Assembly: GCA_963850915.1 (NCBI GenBank)
Contig: CAWKND010000014.1
Coordinates: 1 to 64,000 of the forward strand
Reading direction: 5' to 3'
DNA length: 64,000 nt
DNA from: CAVTWH01 sp963850915
GTDB lineage: Bacteria; Actinomycetota; Actinomycetes; Mycobacteriales; Micromonosporaceae
Below, piece by piece: positions 15,854 through 24,800 of this stretch. The position numbers and the translations under genes were made by a program. Numbering within the stretch: the first letter of the stretch is position 1; each line of letters begins with the position of its first letter. The notes under the pieces were generated by a model. It saw only the letters and a program-made list of their open reading frames with translations, was not told the origin of the DNA and did not search any database.

Positions 15854-17479
15854 CTACAAACCCAGCTCGGCCTCGAAGCTGCCCGACTCCAGCCGCTCCT
15901 TGACGCTGGTCAGGAAGCGCGCCGCGTCGGCACCGTCGACCAACCGGTGGTCGTAGGACAGCGCCAGGTAGACCATCGAGCGGGGCACGATCACCTCGCC
16001 GAGAGCCGGGTCGGAGACGACCACCGCGCGCTTGACCACCGTGCCGGTACCCAGGATGCCGACCTGGGGCTGGTTGATGATCGGCGTGTCGAACAGCGCA
16101 CCCCGGCTGCCGGTGTTGGTCAGCGTGAAGGTACCGCCGGACAGCTCGTCCGGGCTGATCTTGTTGTTCCGGGTGCGCTCCGCCAGGTCGGCGATGCGCC
16201 GGGCGAGGCCGGCCAGGTTCAGGTCGCCCGCGTTGCGGATGACCGGGACCAGCAGGCCGCGCTCGGTGTCCACGGCGACGCCCAGGTGCTCGGCGTCGTG
16301 GTAGGTGACCGTACCGGCCTCGATGTCGATGGACGCGTTCACCTGCGGGTGGATCCGCAGCGCCTCCACAGCGGCCAGCGCGAAGAACGGCAGGAACGAC
16401 AGCTTCACGCCCTCGCGCCGGACGAACTCGCCCTTGGCCTGGTCGCGCAGCTTCGCGATCCGGCTGACGTCGACCTCGACCACCGTGGTGAGCTGCGCGG
16501 ACACCTGGAGCGACTCGACCATCCGCTTGGCGATGACGGTACGCATCCGGGACAGCTTCTCGGTACGGCCGCGTAGCGGGCTGGGCTCCGCCTTCGCCGG
16601 TGCGGCCGGTGCGGCCGGTGCGCTGGCAGCAACGGGAGCCGGTGCCGCCGCGGCCGCCTTCGCCTTCTCCGCCGCATCGAGTACGTCCTGCTTGCGGATG
16701 CGCCCGCCGACCCCGGTGCCCTGCAGCCCGGACAGGTCGACGCCGTTCTCCGTTGCCAGCTTGCGGACCAGCGGGGTCACGTAGCCGGCTTCGTCACCGT
16801 TGATCGGTGCCGCCTTGGCCGGTGCCGGGGTGGCCAGCGGTGCGGTCGCCTCGTCAACGGTCGGCGGCTGGGTGTGCGCGACCTCCGCGTCCCGGTACGC
16901 CGACGCTGCCGGCGCGGCCGGTGCCGCGGCAGCCCGTGCTGGTTCTGGCGCTGGCGCTGGTGCTGCGGGTGCCGGAGCTGCGGCAGGGGGCGCCGGAGCA
17001 GCGGCAGGGGCCGGAGCAGGCGGGGCGGCCGGAGCGGCCGGAGGGGTACCGCCGGCGACGCCGATCACCGCGAGGGCGGCGCCGACCGCGACCGTCTCGT
17101 CCTGGTTGACCTTGATTTCCAGCAGGGTACCGGCGGCCGGCGACGGGATCTCGGTGTCCACCTTGTCGGTCGACACCTCCAGCAGCGGCTCGTCCGCCTC
17201 CACCGTGTCGCCGACGTTCTTCAGCCAGCGCGTCACCGTACCCTCGGTGACGCTCTCGCCGAGCGCCGGCATGCTGACCACGGTGCCGCCAGCCGCCCCG
17301 GAGTCAGCCGACCCGGAGTCAGCCGACCCGGAGTCAGACGCGGCAGCCTCAGCCGCCGGGGCCGGATCGGCGGCCGGAGCCTCGGTCTCCGGCTCCTTCT
17401 CGGTGGACGGCTCGTCCACCGGCGCCGCGGCCTCCGTGTCCGGTACCGTCTCGGCCTGCTCACCCGCCGGCCTGCTCAC
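15854..17479 (-). CDS. sucB: SucB, dihydrolipoamide succinyltransferase, main part
   Basis: 541 aa, E2 component of 2-oxoglutarate dehydrogenase. From the N-terminus: Glu/Ala linker (1-65), a lipoyl domain (67-140, with the lipoylation site in STDKVDTEIP), Ala/Pro linker, E3-binding domain (YVTPLVRKLATENGVDLSGL, about 230-265) and the catalytic acyltransferase domain (about 305-541) with SYDHRLVDG, whose His and Asp are catalytic. Actinobacterial SucB normally has two or three lipoyl domains in one chain; here the first is encoded separately (17460-17759) because of a frame change at a 13-bp direct repeat. The GTG at 17479 allows separate initiation by overlap. Followed by a strong terminator. 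Confidence 0.9.
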   Translation of the reverse strand: MSRPAGEQAETVPDTEAAAPVDEPSTEKEPETEAPAADPAPAAEAAASDSGSADSGSADSGAAGGTVVSMPALGESVTEGTVTRWLKNVGDTVEADEPLLEVSTDKVDTEIPSPAAGTLLEIKVNQDETVAVGAALAVIGVAGGTPPAAPAAPPAPAPAAAPAPPAAAPAPAAPAPAPEPARAAAAPAAPAASAYRDAEVAHTQPPTVDEATAPLATPAPAKAAPINGDEAGYVTPLVRKLATENGVDLSGLQGTGVGGRIRKQDVLDAAEKAKAAAAAPAPVAASAPAAPAAPAKAEPSPLRGRTEKLSRMRTVIAKRMVESLQVSAQLTTVVEVDVSRIAKLRDQAKGEFVRREGVKLSFLPFFALAAVEALRIHPQVNASIDIEAGTVTYHDAEHLGVAVDTERGLLVPVIRNAGDLNLAGLARRIADLAERTRNNKISPDELSGGTFTLTNTGSRGALFDTPIINQPQVGILGTGTVVKRAVVVSDPALGEVIVPRSMVYLALSYDHRLVDGADAARFLTSVKERLESGSFEAELGL

Positions 17480-17480
17480 C
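17452..17480. repeat. 13-bp direct repeat at the sucB frame break
   Basis: CGGCCTGCTCACC is present at 17452-17464 and 17468-17480, a period of 16 bp. Deleting one 16-bp period joins the upstream lipoyl domain to the rest of sucB in a single open frame. The repeat therefore looks like the cause of the gene split. Confidence 0.9.
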
Positions 17481-17759
17481 GCTGGCCTGGTCGCCGCCGG
17501 TCGAAGCGGCCGACGAGTCGCCTTCGCCGTCGATGACCGCGAGTTCGCTACCCACAGCGGCCACCTCGTCGGCGGCCACGACGATCCGGCTCAACACTCC
17601 ACTGGCAGGCGACGGGATCTCCGTGTCCACCTTGTCGGTGGAGACCTCAAGCAGGGGCTCGTCGGCTTCTACCCGCTCGCCCTCCTGCTTAAGCCAGCGG
17701 GTGACGGTGCCCTCGGTGACGCTCTCACCCAGCCGCGGCATGGTGACCGATACCGGCAT
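17460..17759 (-). CDS. Separate lipoyl domain, N-terminal part of split sucB
   Basis: 99 aa: MPVSVTMPRLGESVTEGTVT at the start, lipoylation lysine in STDKVDTEIP (about residue 43), and a short acidic/Ser tail ending SGEQAGG-stop. This is the first lipoyl domain of actinobacterial SucB, ended by a stop inside the 16-bp-period repeat. The stop overlaps the start of the main sucB frame by 20 bp, so translational coupling is possible. A free lipoyl domain could still be lipoylated, but it would not be tethered to the E2 core. ATG at 17759; lpd lies 63 bp upstream on the same strand. Confidence 0.85.
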   Translation of the reverse strand: MPVSVTMPRLGESVTEGTVTRWLKQEGERVEADEPLLEVSTDKVDTEIPSPASGVLSRIVVAADEVAAVGSELAVIDGEGDSSAASTGGDQASGEQAGG

Positions 17760-17822
17760 CTGGTGTTACTCCTTAATCTTGGACGCGCGCGGCTTGCGGG
17801 CAGCGCGGCGGGGACGCGCGGA

Positions 17823-19214
17823 TCAGCCGTGTACGTGCAGGGGCTTGCCGGCCAGCGCCAGGTGCGCCTCGCCGAGCGCCTCGGTCTGAGTCGGGTGGGC
17901 GTGGATGAACTGGGCCACCTCGGCAGGGTAGGCCTCCCAGTTGTAGATCAGCTGCGCCTCGCCGATCAGCTCGCTGACCCGGTCACCGACCATGTGGATA
18001 CCGACGACGGGGCCGTCCTGCACGCTGACCAGCTTCACGAAGCCGGCCGTCTTCAGGATCTGGCTCTTGCCGTTGCCGGTCAGGTCATAGGTGAATGTCT
18101 TGACCTTGTCGCCGTACTGTTCGCGCGCCTTGGCCTCGGTCAGCCCCATGGAGGCGACCTCGGGGGAGCAGTAGGTGATCCGCGGGATGCCGTTCTCGTC
18201 GATGACCGGCGGGTTCTGGCCGGCGATCTCCTCGGCCACGAAGATGCCCTGGGCGAAGCCGCGGTGGGCCAGCTGCAGGCCGGGCACGATGTCGCCGACG
18301 GCGTAGACGTTCGGCAGGTTGGTACGCAGCCGCTCGTCGGTGAGGACGAAGCCGCGCTCCATCTTGACGCCCTGCTCCTCGTACCCGATGCCGGTCGTTG
18401 AGGCGCCCCGGCCGACCGCCACCAGCAGCAGCTCGGCCTCGAAGGTCTCGCCACCCTGGATGGTGATCTTCACACCGGACTCGGTGCGCTCGACCTTCTC
18501 GAACGGCTTACCGGTCTTGAAGGCGATGCCGCGCTTGCGGAACGCCCGCTCCAGCGCCTTGGAGGACTGCTCGTCCTCGGGCGGCAGCAGCCGGGGGAGG
18601 GCCTCGATGATGGTCACGTCGGCCCCGAAGGACTTCCAGACGCTGGCGAACTCGCAGCCGATCACGCCGCCGCCGAGTACCACAACGGAGGCGGGTACAT
18701 GGTCGAGCAGCAGCGCGTGCTCGGAGGTGATCACCCGGTCGCCGTCGACTTCCAGGCCGGGCAGGCTGCGCGAGTACGAGCCGGTGGCCAGTACGACGTT
18801 GCGCCCGGTGATCCGCTCGCCGTTCACCTCGACGGTGTCGGGCGCGACGAGCTTGCCCTCGCCCTCGAACATGACGACCTTGTTCTGCCGGGCCAGGCCC
18901 TGCAGTCCCTTGTAGAGCTTGGCGATCACGCCGTCCTTGTAGGAGTTCACGCCCTTCATGTCGATGCCGTGCAGCGTGGTCTGTACGCCGAACTGCTCGC
19001 CCTCGCGGGCCAGATCAGCGACCTCAGCCGCGTGCAGCAGCGCCTTGGTGGGCACACAGCCCTTGTGCAGGCAGGTACCGCCGAACTTGTCCTTCTCGAT
19101 CAGAGCCACGGACAGGCCCAGCTCGGTGGCGCGGAACGCGGTTGCGTAGCCGCCACTGCCCCCACCCAGGATGACGACGTCGTACGGGTTCGAGTCGTTG
19201 CGTTGGTCACTCAC
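17823..19214 (-). CDS. lpd: Dihydrolipoyl dehydrogenase (E3)
   Basis: 463 aa FAD enzyme that reoxidises dihydrolipoyl groups of the 2-oxoacid dehydrogenases and the glycine cleavage system. FAD-binding VVILGGGSGGYATAFRA (about 13-30); redox-active disulfide GGTCLHKGCVPTK (about 46-58); NAD-binding VVLGGGVIGCEFASVW (about 180-195); FAD-contact YAVGDIVPG (about 305); catalytic HAHPTQTEA with the His-Glu pair near the C-terminus. Full length. First gene of the lpd-sucB transcript, 63 bp ahead of the lipoyl domain. Confidence 0.97.
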   Translation of the reverse strand: MSDQRNDSNPYDVVILGGGSGGYATAFRATELGLSVALIEKDKFGGTCLHKGCVPTKALLHAAEVADLAREGEQFGVQTTLHGIDMKGVNSYKDGVIAKLYKGLQGLARQNKVVMFEGEGKLVAPDTVEVNGERITGRNVVLATGSYSRSLPGLEVDGDRVITSEHALLLDHVPASVVVLGGGVIGCEFASVWKSFGADVTIIEALPRLLPPEDEQSSKALERAFRKRGIAFKTGKPFEKVERTESGVKITIQGGETFEAELLLVAVGRGASTTGIGYEEQGVKMERGFVLTDERLRTNLPNVYAVGDIVPGLQLAHRGFAQGIFVAEEIAGQNPPVIDENGIPRITYCSPEVASMGLTEAKAREQYGDKVKTFTYDLTGNGKSQILKTAGFVKLVSVQDGPVVGIHMVGDRVSELIGEAQLIYNWEAYPAEVAQFIHAHPTQTEALGEAHLALAGKPLHVHG

Positions 19215-19414
19215 ATGATCTCCCGGGTGCGCCTATGGAGAGTTCCAGGCACCGCAGACCGGACGGAGAGCAGTGCCGTCGCAGCTATCTTGTCACTGCC
19301 TATTCGCCGCTGCGACGCGAGGTGGGTAACACCGGCGCGCCGGGCGTACCCTTGTGTCCAAGCCGACCCGGACCGGCGTTATTTCGGTGCCTTCGCTCGA
19401 CTGAGGAGACTGCG

Positions 19415-19736
19415 GTGGCGTGGTTTGGGCGGCGTACCCGGCCTGGTGGGGCGGTTGGGCCCCGGGATCACCGGGCTGGGCTGGAGCATCTTCGAGGAGT
19501 TTGTCCGCTCGCGCACCGGCGTCGAGGCGTTCCTCGAGCCGCGGACCAACGTGACAGAGAACACCGTGATCCTTATCGCGGCCGACGGTGAGTGGACCCG
19601 TCGCCGGATCAGCGATCCGGGCTCGGCTCGCCGCTTCTTCCACCAGCTCGGTACCCCCATCTACGACGTCCGGCTGACCGGGTACCCGCAGCGCATGCGC
19701 GACTACAACGCCCGGCGCAAGGCCCTGGAGCACTGA
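19415..19736 (+). pseudogene. Small conserved actinobacterial gene with a 1-nt insertion
   Basis: GAGGAG at 19403-19408 precedes GTG 19415, giving MAWFGRRTRPGGAVGP. The conserved body (PGITGLGWSIFEEFVRSRTG, then VEPRTN-like, GEWTRRR and GYPQRMRDYNARRK motifs) continues in a different frame. Removing one C from the run at 19460-19463 joins both parts into a protein of about 106 aa. I recall similar uncharacterised proteins next to lpd in related actinomycetes. Either a sequencing error in a C run, or translation starts at an unusual codon in the second frame. Function unknown. Confidence 0.7.
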
Positions 19737-19758
19737 GCCACCGCCCCCCGGGACACCC

Positions 19759-20580
19759 TCAGTCCCACCAGAACGACCAGGTCGCCATGCCGGTGATGTG
19801 CTGGGCGTAGAGCTCGAAGTCCTCCGGCCCCTGGGCGATGTTGTCCGGGCAGAAGGCGAAGTGCTCGGCGGCCACCTGCCGGGCGTGCTCGATGGTCATC
19901 GGCGGCGCGGCGACGGACAGCTCCAGGGTGTCGAAGCCGAGCCCGAGGACCCGCGCACCGAAGCGCTCCTCCCAGGAGTGCACGACCACGGCCAGTTCGG
20001 CGGCGCCGGTGTGGTTCAGCGCGCCGTCCCAGCCCACAGCGGCGATCGCGTCACTGCCGCAGCGGGCCGGTACCACGCCGAGCAGGCCTTCGTGGAAGAC
20101 CTCGGCACTGATCGTGGCGGCGTGCGCGTCGGCATCGACCGGCAGCGGGGTACCGGCCGGGGCCAGCCCGCTCCACTTGTCGGGCAGACCCAGCTCCACG
20201 ACCGCGTCCCGCCAGGCGCCGGTCGGGCCGCCCAGTTCCAGGGCATCGTCGCCGGTGGCCCGGGTGAGGGCGTGCCACAGCTCGGCGAGTACCGCGGCCG
20301 GGTCCCGACCGTCCAGGCTGGCCAGCGGTACCGGGTCGAGTTCGCCGTCGTGCCACGGTGCCCAGGGCTCGCCGTCCAGCGGCGTGAGTACCAGTGGCCA
20401 CAGCCCGTACCGGGCGCACTGGGCCTGCAGCCGACCCCAGTGGGCACCGGCGTCGGGTACCAGCTCGTCGCTCACCCACAGCGCGGCCGAGTCGGCCTCC
20501 GCACCTGACTCGGCGAGCTTGAGTGGCGTCACGTAGCGCCCGGGCGGCAGGTCGACCGGCAGTTGCCAGGTGGTGGCCAT
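19759..20580 (-). CDS. DUF4253-domain protein
   Basis: 273 aa, soluble. The C-terminal half (about 170-265) matches DUF4253: ELAVVVHSWEERFGARVLGLGFDTLELSVA, then ARQVAAEHFAFCPDNIAQGPE. The N-terminal part (GRYVTPLKLAESG, ALWVSDELVPDAGAHWGRLQ) is also conserved in actinobacterial members. No catalytic role is known; some DUF4253 proteins occur near toxin or immunity genes, but nothing here supports that. Convergent with the small gene at 19415; 54 bp downstream of pepA on the same strand. Confidence 0.88.
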   Translation of the reverse strand: MATTWQLPVDLPPGRYVTPLKLAESGAEADSAALWVSDELVPDAGAHWGRLQAQCARYGLWPLVLTPLDGEPWAPWHDGELDPVPLASLDGRDPAAVLAELWHALTRATGDDALELGGPTGAWRDAVVELGLPDKWSGLAPAGTPLPVDADAHAATISAEVFHEGLLGVVPARCGSDAIAAVGWDGALNHTGAAELAVVVHSWEERFGARVLGLGFDTLELSVAAPPMTIEHARQVAAEHFAFCPDNIAQGPEDFELYAQHITGMATWSFWWD

Positions 20581-20634
20581 GCCCCCATCCTGGCACCCGG
20601 CCCGGTGATCCGCCGGTGCTATCAGCCCTCAGCG

Positions 20635-22176
20635 TCAGCCGGCGGCGATCGTTTCGACCAGCGCCAGGAGGGTACGCACCGGCACGCCGGTACCCCCCTT
20701 GGACCAGTACCCGGTCGGCTCGCCCGAGTGGTAGGCCGGCCCGGCCACGTCGATGTGCGCCCACTCGACCCCGTCGGTCACGAACTCGGACAGGAACACG
20801 CCGCCCTGCAGCATGTGACCGGCGCGGTCCATCCCGGCGTTGACCTGCGAGATGTCGGCCACCTCGGAGTCCATACCCTTGCGTACGTCGTCCGGCAGCG
20901 GCATCGGCCAGGCCGGCTCGCCGACCGAGTCGCCGGCCCGCTTCACCAGCTCGCAGGCGTCCGGGCTACCCATCACACCGGCCACCCGCTTGCCCAGCGC
21001 GATCACCTGACCGCCGGTGAGCGTCGATGTCTCGAACAGGTAGTCGGGGGAGTCTTCGCAGGCCCGAGCCATCGCGTCACCGAGGATCATGCGCCCCTCG
21101 GCGTCGGTGTTGAGTACCTCCACCCGCTTGCCGTTGCGCATGGTGACCACGTCACCGGGGCGGTAGGCGGTACCGGAGGGCATGTTCTCCGCCATCGGTA
21201 CCCACGCCGTCACCGCCACCGACGGGCGCAGCGCGGCGATGGCCAGCATGGTCGCGGCCACCGCAGCGGCCCCGGCCATGTCCGACTTCATCTCCCACAT
21301 GCCCTGGGCCGGCTTGATGGACAGGCCGCCGGTGTCGAAGGTGATGCCCTTGCCGACCAGCGCGACCGTCCTGGTCGAGCCGTCCGCCGGGGTGTACCCG
21401 AGCCGTACCATCCGGGGCGGCGCCGCCGAGCCCTGGCCGACCGCGGTGATCCCGCCGAAGCCCTCGTCCGCGAGGCGCTGCTCGTCGTAGACCTCGACGT
21501 CGAGTCCGGCACCGCTGGCGGCCCGGGCCACCGCGTCGGCGAAGCCCGGCGGGCGCAGCTCGTTGGGGGCGGTGTTCACCCAGTCCCGGGTCTGCGCCAC
21601 CGCACCGACGACGGCCAGTGCCCGGTCGACCTCGGTGGCCAGCGCCGGTGAACCCGCGTCCGGCACGTGTACCTGTACGGCTCCCACCGGTACCCGCTTG
21701 ACCGGCGTCGACTTGTACCCGGCGAACCGGTACCCGCCGAGCAGCGCGCCTTCCGCGACGGCGCGCAGGGTCAGCGCCTCCTCGTCGGCCGGCTCGGCGA
21801 TCGGCAGGGCGAGCGTGACGGTACCGGCGCCGGCCAGTGCCCGTACCGCGGCGCCCGCCGCCCGGCGCAGCGCCTCCGTTCCTGGCATCGCCCCGCTCGG
21901 CTCGGCGCCCAGGCCGACCGCGGCCACCACCGGGGCGGTGACGGTACCCAGGCTGGCCAGCTTGGTCACCTCGCCGAGCGCGCCGGAGGCGCCGAGCAGT
22001 ACCAGCGTCTCCACCAGGCGGCCCTCGAACGCCGCCGCCACGCTCTCCGCGCCGGCCGCCAGCAGCAGCGGGCGCGGGGCGTCCGGCTCCTGGCTGTAGA
22101 CGCCGATGACCAGCGCGTCGACGGCCAGCTCGGCGGGGTCGGTATCGACCAGGGTCAGGCTCGGGATGGTGGACAC
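20635..22176 (-). CDS. pepA: Leucyl aminopeptidase, M17 family
   Basis: 513-aa cytosolic metalloaminopeptidase. N-terminal macro-like domain (1-180) and catalytic domain (about 190-510) with LVGKGITFDTGGLSIKP (metal-binding Lys and Asp) and NTDAEGRMILGDAMARA (metal and catalytic residues). Removes N-terminal residues, preferably Leu, from peptides. GTG at 22176 (MSTIPSLTLV) was chosen because the open frame upstream overlaps the promoter region shared with gcvT and lacks similarity to the family. Divergent from gcvT, 149 bp apart. Confidence 0.95.
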   Translation of the reverse strand: MSTIPSLTLVDTDPAELAVDALVIGVYSQEPDAPRPLLLAAGAESVAAAFEGRLVETLVLLGASGALGEVTKLASLGTVTAPVVAAVGLGAEPSGAMPGTEALRRAAGAAVRALAGAGTVTLALPIAEPADEEALTLRAVAEGALLGGYRFAGYKSTPVKRVPVGAVQVHVPDAGSPALATEVDRALAVVGAVAQTRDWVNTAPNELRPPGFADAVARAASGAGLDVEVYDEQRLADEGFGGITAVGQGSAAPPRMVRLGYTPADGSTRTVALVGKGITFDTGGLSIKPAQGMWEMKSDMAGAAAVAATMLAIAALRPSVAVTAWVPMAENMPSGTAYRPGDVVTMRNGKRVEVLNTDAEGRMILGDAMARACEDSPDYLFETSTLTGGQVIALGKRVAGVMGSPDACELVKRAGDSVGEPAWPMPLPDDVRKGMDSEVADISQVNAGMDRAGHMLQGGVFLSEFVTDGVEWAHIDVAGPAYHSGEPTGYWSKGGTGVPVRTLLALVETIAAG

Positions 22177-22325
22177 GCGGTGGGAACCCCCGGTTTCGTG
22201 TGATCCGTGGACCGGTCGGTCCGCGGCGCAACTGGTCGGCGGGCCGGTCCGGTACGCCGATTCCGCCGATGCTATCCGGCGGGTGTCGAGCCGCTCCGGG
22301 TCAGGGCCGCGATAGGTTGCCACCC

Positions 22326-23453
22326 ATGACGTCGGATGGTCAGATCGCGGTGCTGCGCCGGTCCCCCCTGCATGAGCGGCACGTCGCGGCCGGTGCCAAG
22401 TTCGCCGCCTTCGGCGGCTGGGAGATGCCGCTGGAGTACGCCGGGGGCGGGGTACTGAAGGAGCACAGCACGGTACGCGAGGGCGTCGGCGTTTTCGACG
22501 TTTCGCACCTGGGCAAGGCGGACGTGACCGGGCCGGGCGCCGCCGACTTCGTGAACGCCTGCCTGACCAACGACCTGGGGCGGATCGAGCCGGGCGCGGC
22601 GCAGTACACGCTGTGCTGCGACGAGAAGACCGGCGGCGTGGTCGACGACCTGATCGCCTACCTGTTCGGGCCGGAGCGGGTGTTCCTGATCCCCAACGCC
22701 GCCAACACCGCCGAGGTGGTACGCCGGTTGGCGGCCGCGGCGCCGGCCGGGGTCACGGTGGTCGGCAGGCATGAGGACTTCGCGGTACTCGCGGTGCAGG
22801 GGCCGTCCTCCGGGCGGGTACTCGGGGCGCTGGGACTGCCGGCGGGGCACCGGTACATGAGCTTCGCGACCGCGGAACTGGCCGGTACCGAGCTCACCGT
22901 GTGCCGTACGGGGTACACCGGGGAGCACGGGTACGAGCTGGTGGTGCCCTGGGACGCCGCCGGCGCGGTGTGGGACGAGCTGTTCGCGGCCGGCGCCGAG
23001 TACGGGATCCGGCCGTGTGGACTGGCCGCCCGGGACACGCTGCGTACCGAGATGGGGTACCCGCTGCACGGCCAGGACCTGTCCCCGGAGATCACCCCGG
23101 TGCAGGCCCGGTCCGGTTGGGCGGTCGGCTGGTCCAAGCCGGAGTTCTGGGGCCGGGACGCGCTCGTGGCCGAGAAGGAGCAGGGCCCGGCCCGGCTGCT
23201 GTACGGCCTGGAGGCACAGGACCGGGGCATCCCGCGCCCGCACATGCGGGTACTGCGTGCCGGCTCGGACGAGCAGGTCGGCGAGGTGACCAGCGGTACC
23301 TTCTCGCCGACCCGGAAACTCGGCATCGGCCTGGCGCTGCTGGACACGGCCACCGGGGTCGGCGTCGGCGACCTGGTGGAGCTGGACGTCCGCGGTCGCC
23401 GCTCGCAGGTGAAGGTCGTCAAGCCGCCCTTCGTCCTGCCCACCGTGCGCTGA
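22326..23453 (+). CDS. gcvT: Glycine cleavage T protein (aminomethyltransferase)
   Basis: 375 aa. Releases ammonia and passes the methylene unit from the lipoyl-bound intermediate of GcvH to tetrahydrofolate. FGGWEMPLEYAGGGVLKEHSTVREGVGVFDVSHLG is the N-terminal folate-binding signature; the catalytic Asp follows at TGYTGEHGYELVVPWD and GLAARDTLRTEMGYPLHGQD. C-terminal barrel about 280-370. Start ATG 22326. gcvH and gcvP are not in the window, and no glycine riboswitch was seen in the 149 bp upstream. Confidence 0.95.
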   Translation: MTSDGQIAVLRRSPLHERHVAAGAKFAAFGGWEMPLEYAGGGVLKEHSTVREGVGVFDVSHLGKADVTGPGAADFVNACLTNDLGRIEPGAAQYTLCCDEKTGGVVDDLIAYLFGPERVFLIPNAANTAEVVRRLAAAAPAGVTVVGRHEDFAVLAVQGPSSGRVLGALGLPAGHRYMSFATAELAGTELTVCRTGYTGEHGYELVVPWDAAGAVWDELFAAGAEYGIRPCGLAARDTLRTEMGYPLHGQDLSPEITPVQARSGWAVGWSKPEFWGRDALVAEKEQGPARLLYGLEAQDRGIPRPHMRVLRAGSDEQVGEVTSGTFSPTRKLGIGLALLDTATGVGVGDLVELDVRGRRSQVKVVKPPFVLPTVR

Positions 23454-23517
23454 TCCGGTCGGCCCGGCCGGGGCCAACGGGCGGCGCGCGGCTGTGCGGG
23501 AATGGCACACTGCCCGC

Positions 23518-23865
23518 ATGCCGGTGACGTTGGACGAGGTGGCCGAGGTGGCGCTGGCGCTGCCGGCGACCAGTGAGGTACTGGCCTGGGAGCACGAGCG
23601 TACGTTCCGTACCCGCAACAAGATCTTCGTGATGGGCGCGCCCGAGTCCCGGTACATCTCGGTGAAGACGTCCCTGGAGGAGCAGCGCGAGCTGGTGGGT
23701 ACCGACCCGGAGACGTTCGCGGTGGCGGCGTACACCGGCCGGTTCGGCTGGACCCGGATCGACATGTCCCGGGTGGACGCCGGCGAACTGGCCGAGCTGA
23801 TCGTGGAGGCATGGCGGCGTACCGCGACGAAGAAGGTGGTCGCCGCCTACGACGCGGCGCACTGA
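23518..23865 (+). CDS. MmcQ/YjbR-like protein
   Basis: 115 aa single-domain protein: EVALALPATSEVLAWEHERTFRTRNKIFVMG (about 10-40) then ISVKTSLEEQRELVG and the FGWTRIDMSRVDAGELAELIVEAWRR C-terminal helix region. This is the CyaY-like fold of MmcQ/YjbR proteins, thought to bind DNA or ligands but not functionally fixed. ATG 23518, 65 bp after gcvT on the same strand. A GC-rich imperfect hairpin (around 23877-23905) follows it, between the convergent genes. Confidence 0.88.
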   Translation: MPVTLDEVAEVALALPATSEVLAWEHERTFRTRNKIFVMGAPESRYISVKTSLEEQRELVGTDPETFAVAAYTGRFGWTRIDMSRVDAGELAELIVEAWRRTATKKVVAAYDAAH

Positions 23866-23910
23866 GCATGGCCCGGGGCCGGCCCGGGAGTGGACCGGCC
23901 CGGGGACCCG

Positions 23911-24700
23911 CTACTTCCAGGTGGCGGTGACCGTGATCGCCGAGGTACCGGTGGTCAACGTCCGGTTGGCCCCGCTCTCCCAGGTGATCGAGCCGTCACT
24001 GTTCTTCTTGATGAACTTGTACTCGACGGCGGTGTTGGCCGGCAGGGTGACCGTGGCTGACCACACCGGATAGGTGGCCGACGACAGCGGGATCGCGCTC
24101 GCGTGTGCCAACTGCCCAGCGCCGGGATCGAGCCGGTCACGAACACGTTCTGGCCGAGCATCGTGCTGACCGTGGCGTTGAAGGTGACCGCTGGACTCGT
24201 TGTGCGGGAGCCGTTCCAGCTCGTACTGACGGTACCCGCGCCGGATTGCCGGCACCGTTGCCCGCACTGTCCTTGGCGACGAACTTGTACTCGATCGCCG
24301 CCCCGGCCGGTAGCGATACCGTCGTGCTCCAGCTGGAACCGTTGCTACTCATGGCAACCGCGCTCGCCGGTGCCCAGTTGCCCAGTGCCGCAACGGATCC
24401 GACGAGGCAGATCGGGTTGCCGGCGGGAGCGCCGCTGACCGTGAAGCTGACCCCGTTCGCGGTGCTGGGGCTGGTCGACGGGGACGCCGACCGGGACACC
24501 GAGGGGGTACGCGGAGGGCGGGCTCGACCCGACCCGGGCGTTCACGTCCAATGCCACGGAGTCCTTGGCGTTGACCGAGAGCGTGGGGGTTGAACTCCAG
24601 TATCCAGCCGTTGCCCTCAAACGCCGACGGCGCAAGGCTTCCCGGGCTGCCGGGGATGACCTCCCGGGCGAAGTAGGCCGGACGCGTTGAATGTGGACAA
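23911..24700 (-). pseudogene. Remnant of a secreted amylolytic protein with tandem CBM20 modules
   Basis: Three reading frames together spell the C-terminal part of a starch-active enzyme. About 24690-24500: SLAPSAFEGNGWILEF and LSVNAKDSVALDVNAR, like the end of an alpha-amylase beta domain, then a Ser/Pro/Thr linker. About 24480-24260: a CBM20-type module (NGVSFTVSGAPAGNPICLVG, AAIEYKFVAKDSAGN). About 24235-23911: a second module (TFNATVSTMLGQNVFVTG, then in another frame IPLSSATYPVWSATVTLP to the stop). At least three frame changes, a missing end of the first module, and no catalytic domain upstream (cobS ends at 24801) mark it as decayed, not a single error. Confidence 0.82.
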
Positions 24701-24800
24701 AGAATGAGAGAGCGTTCTCACCGAGAAGCCTTGCCGCGAAATATCTTGCGGCTCTTGCGGCAGCTCTCAATCCGGCGGCACCGTGGCCCGCGCCCTGTTG

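Noticed and set aside
22177..22325. Glycine riboswitch ahead of gcvT.
   Set aside because: The 149-bp gap is short, shared with divergent pepA, and shows no tandem aptamer features.
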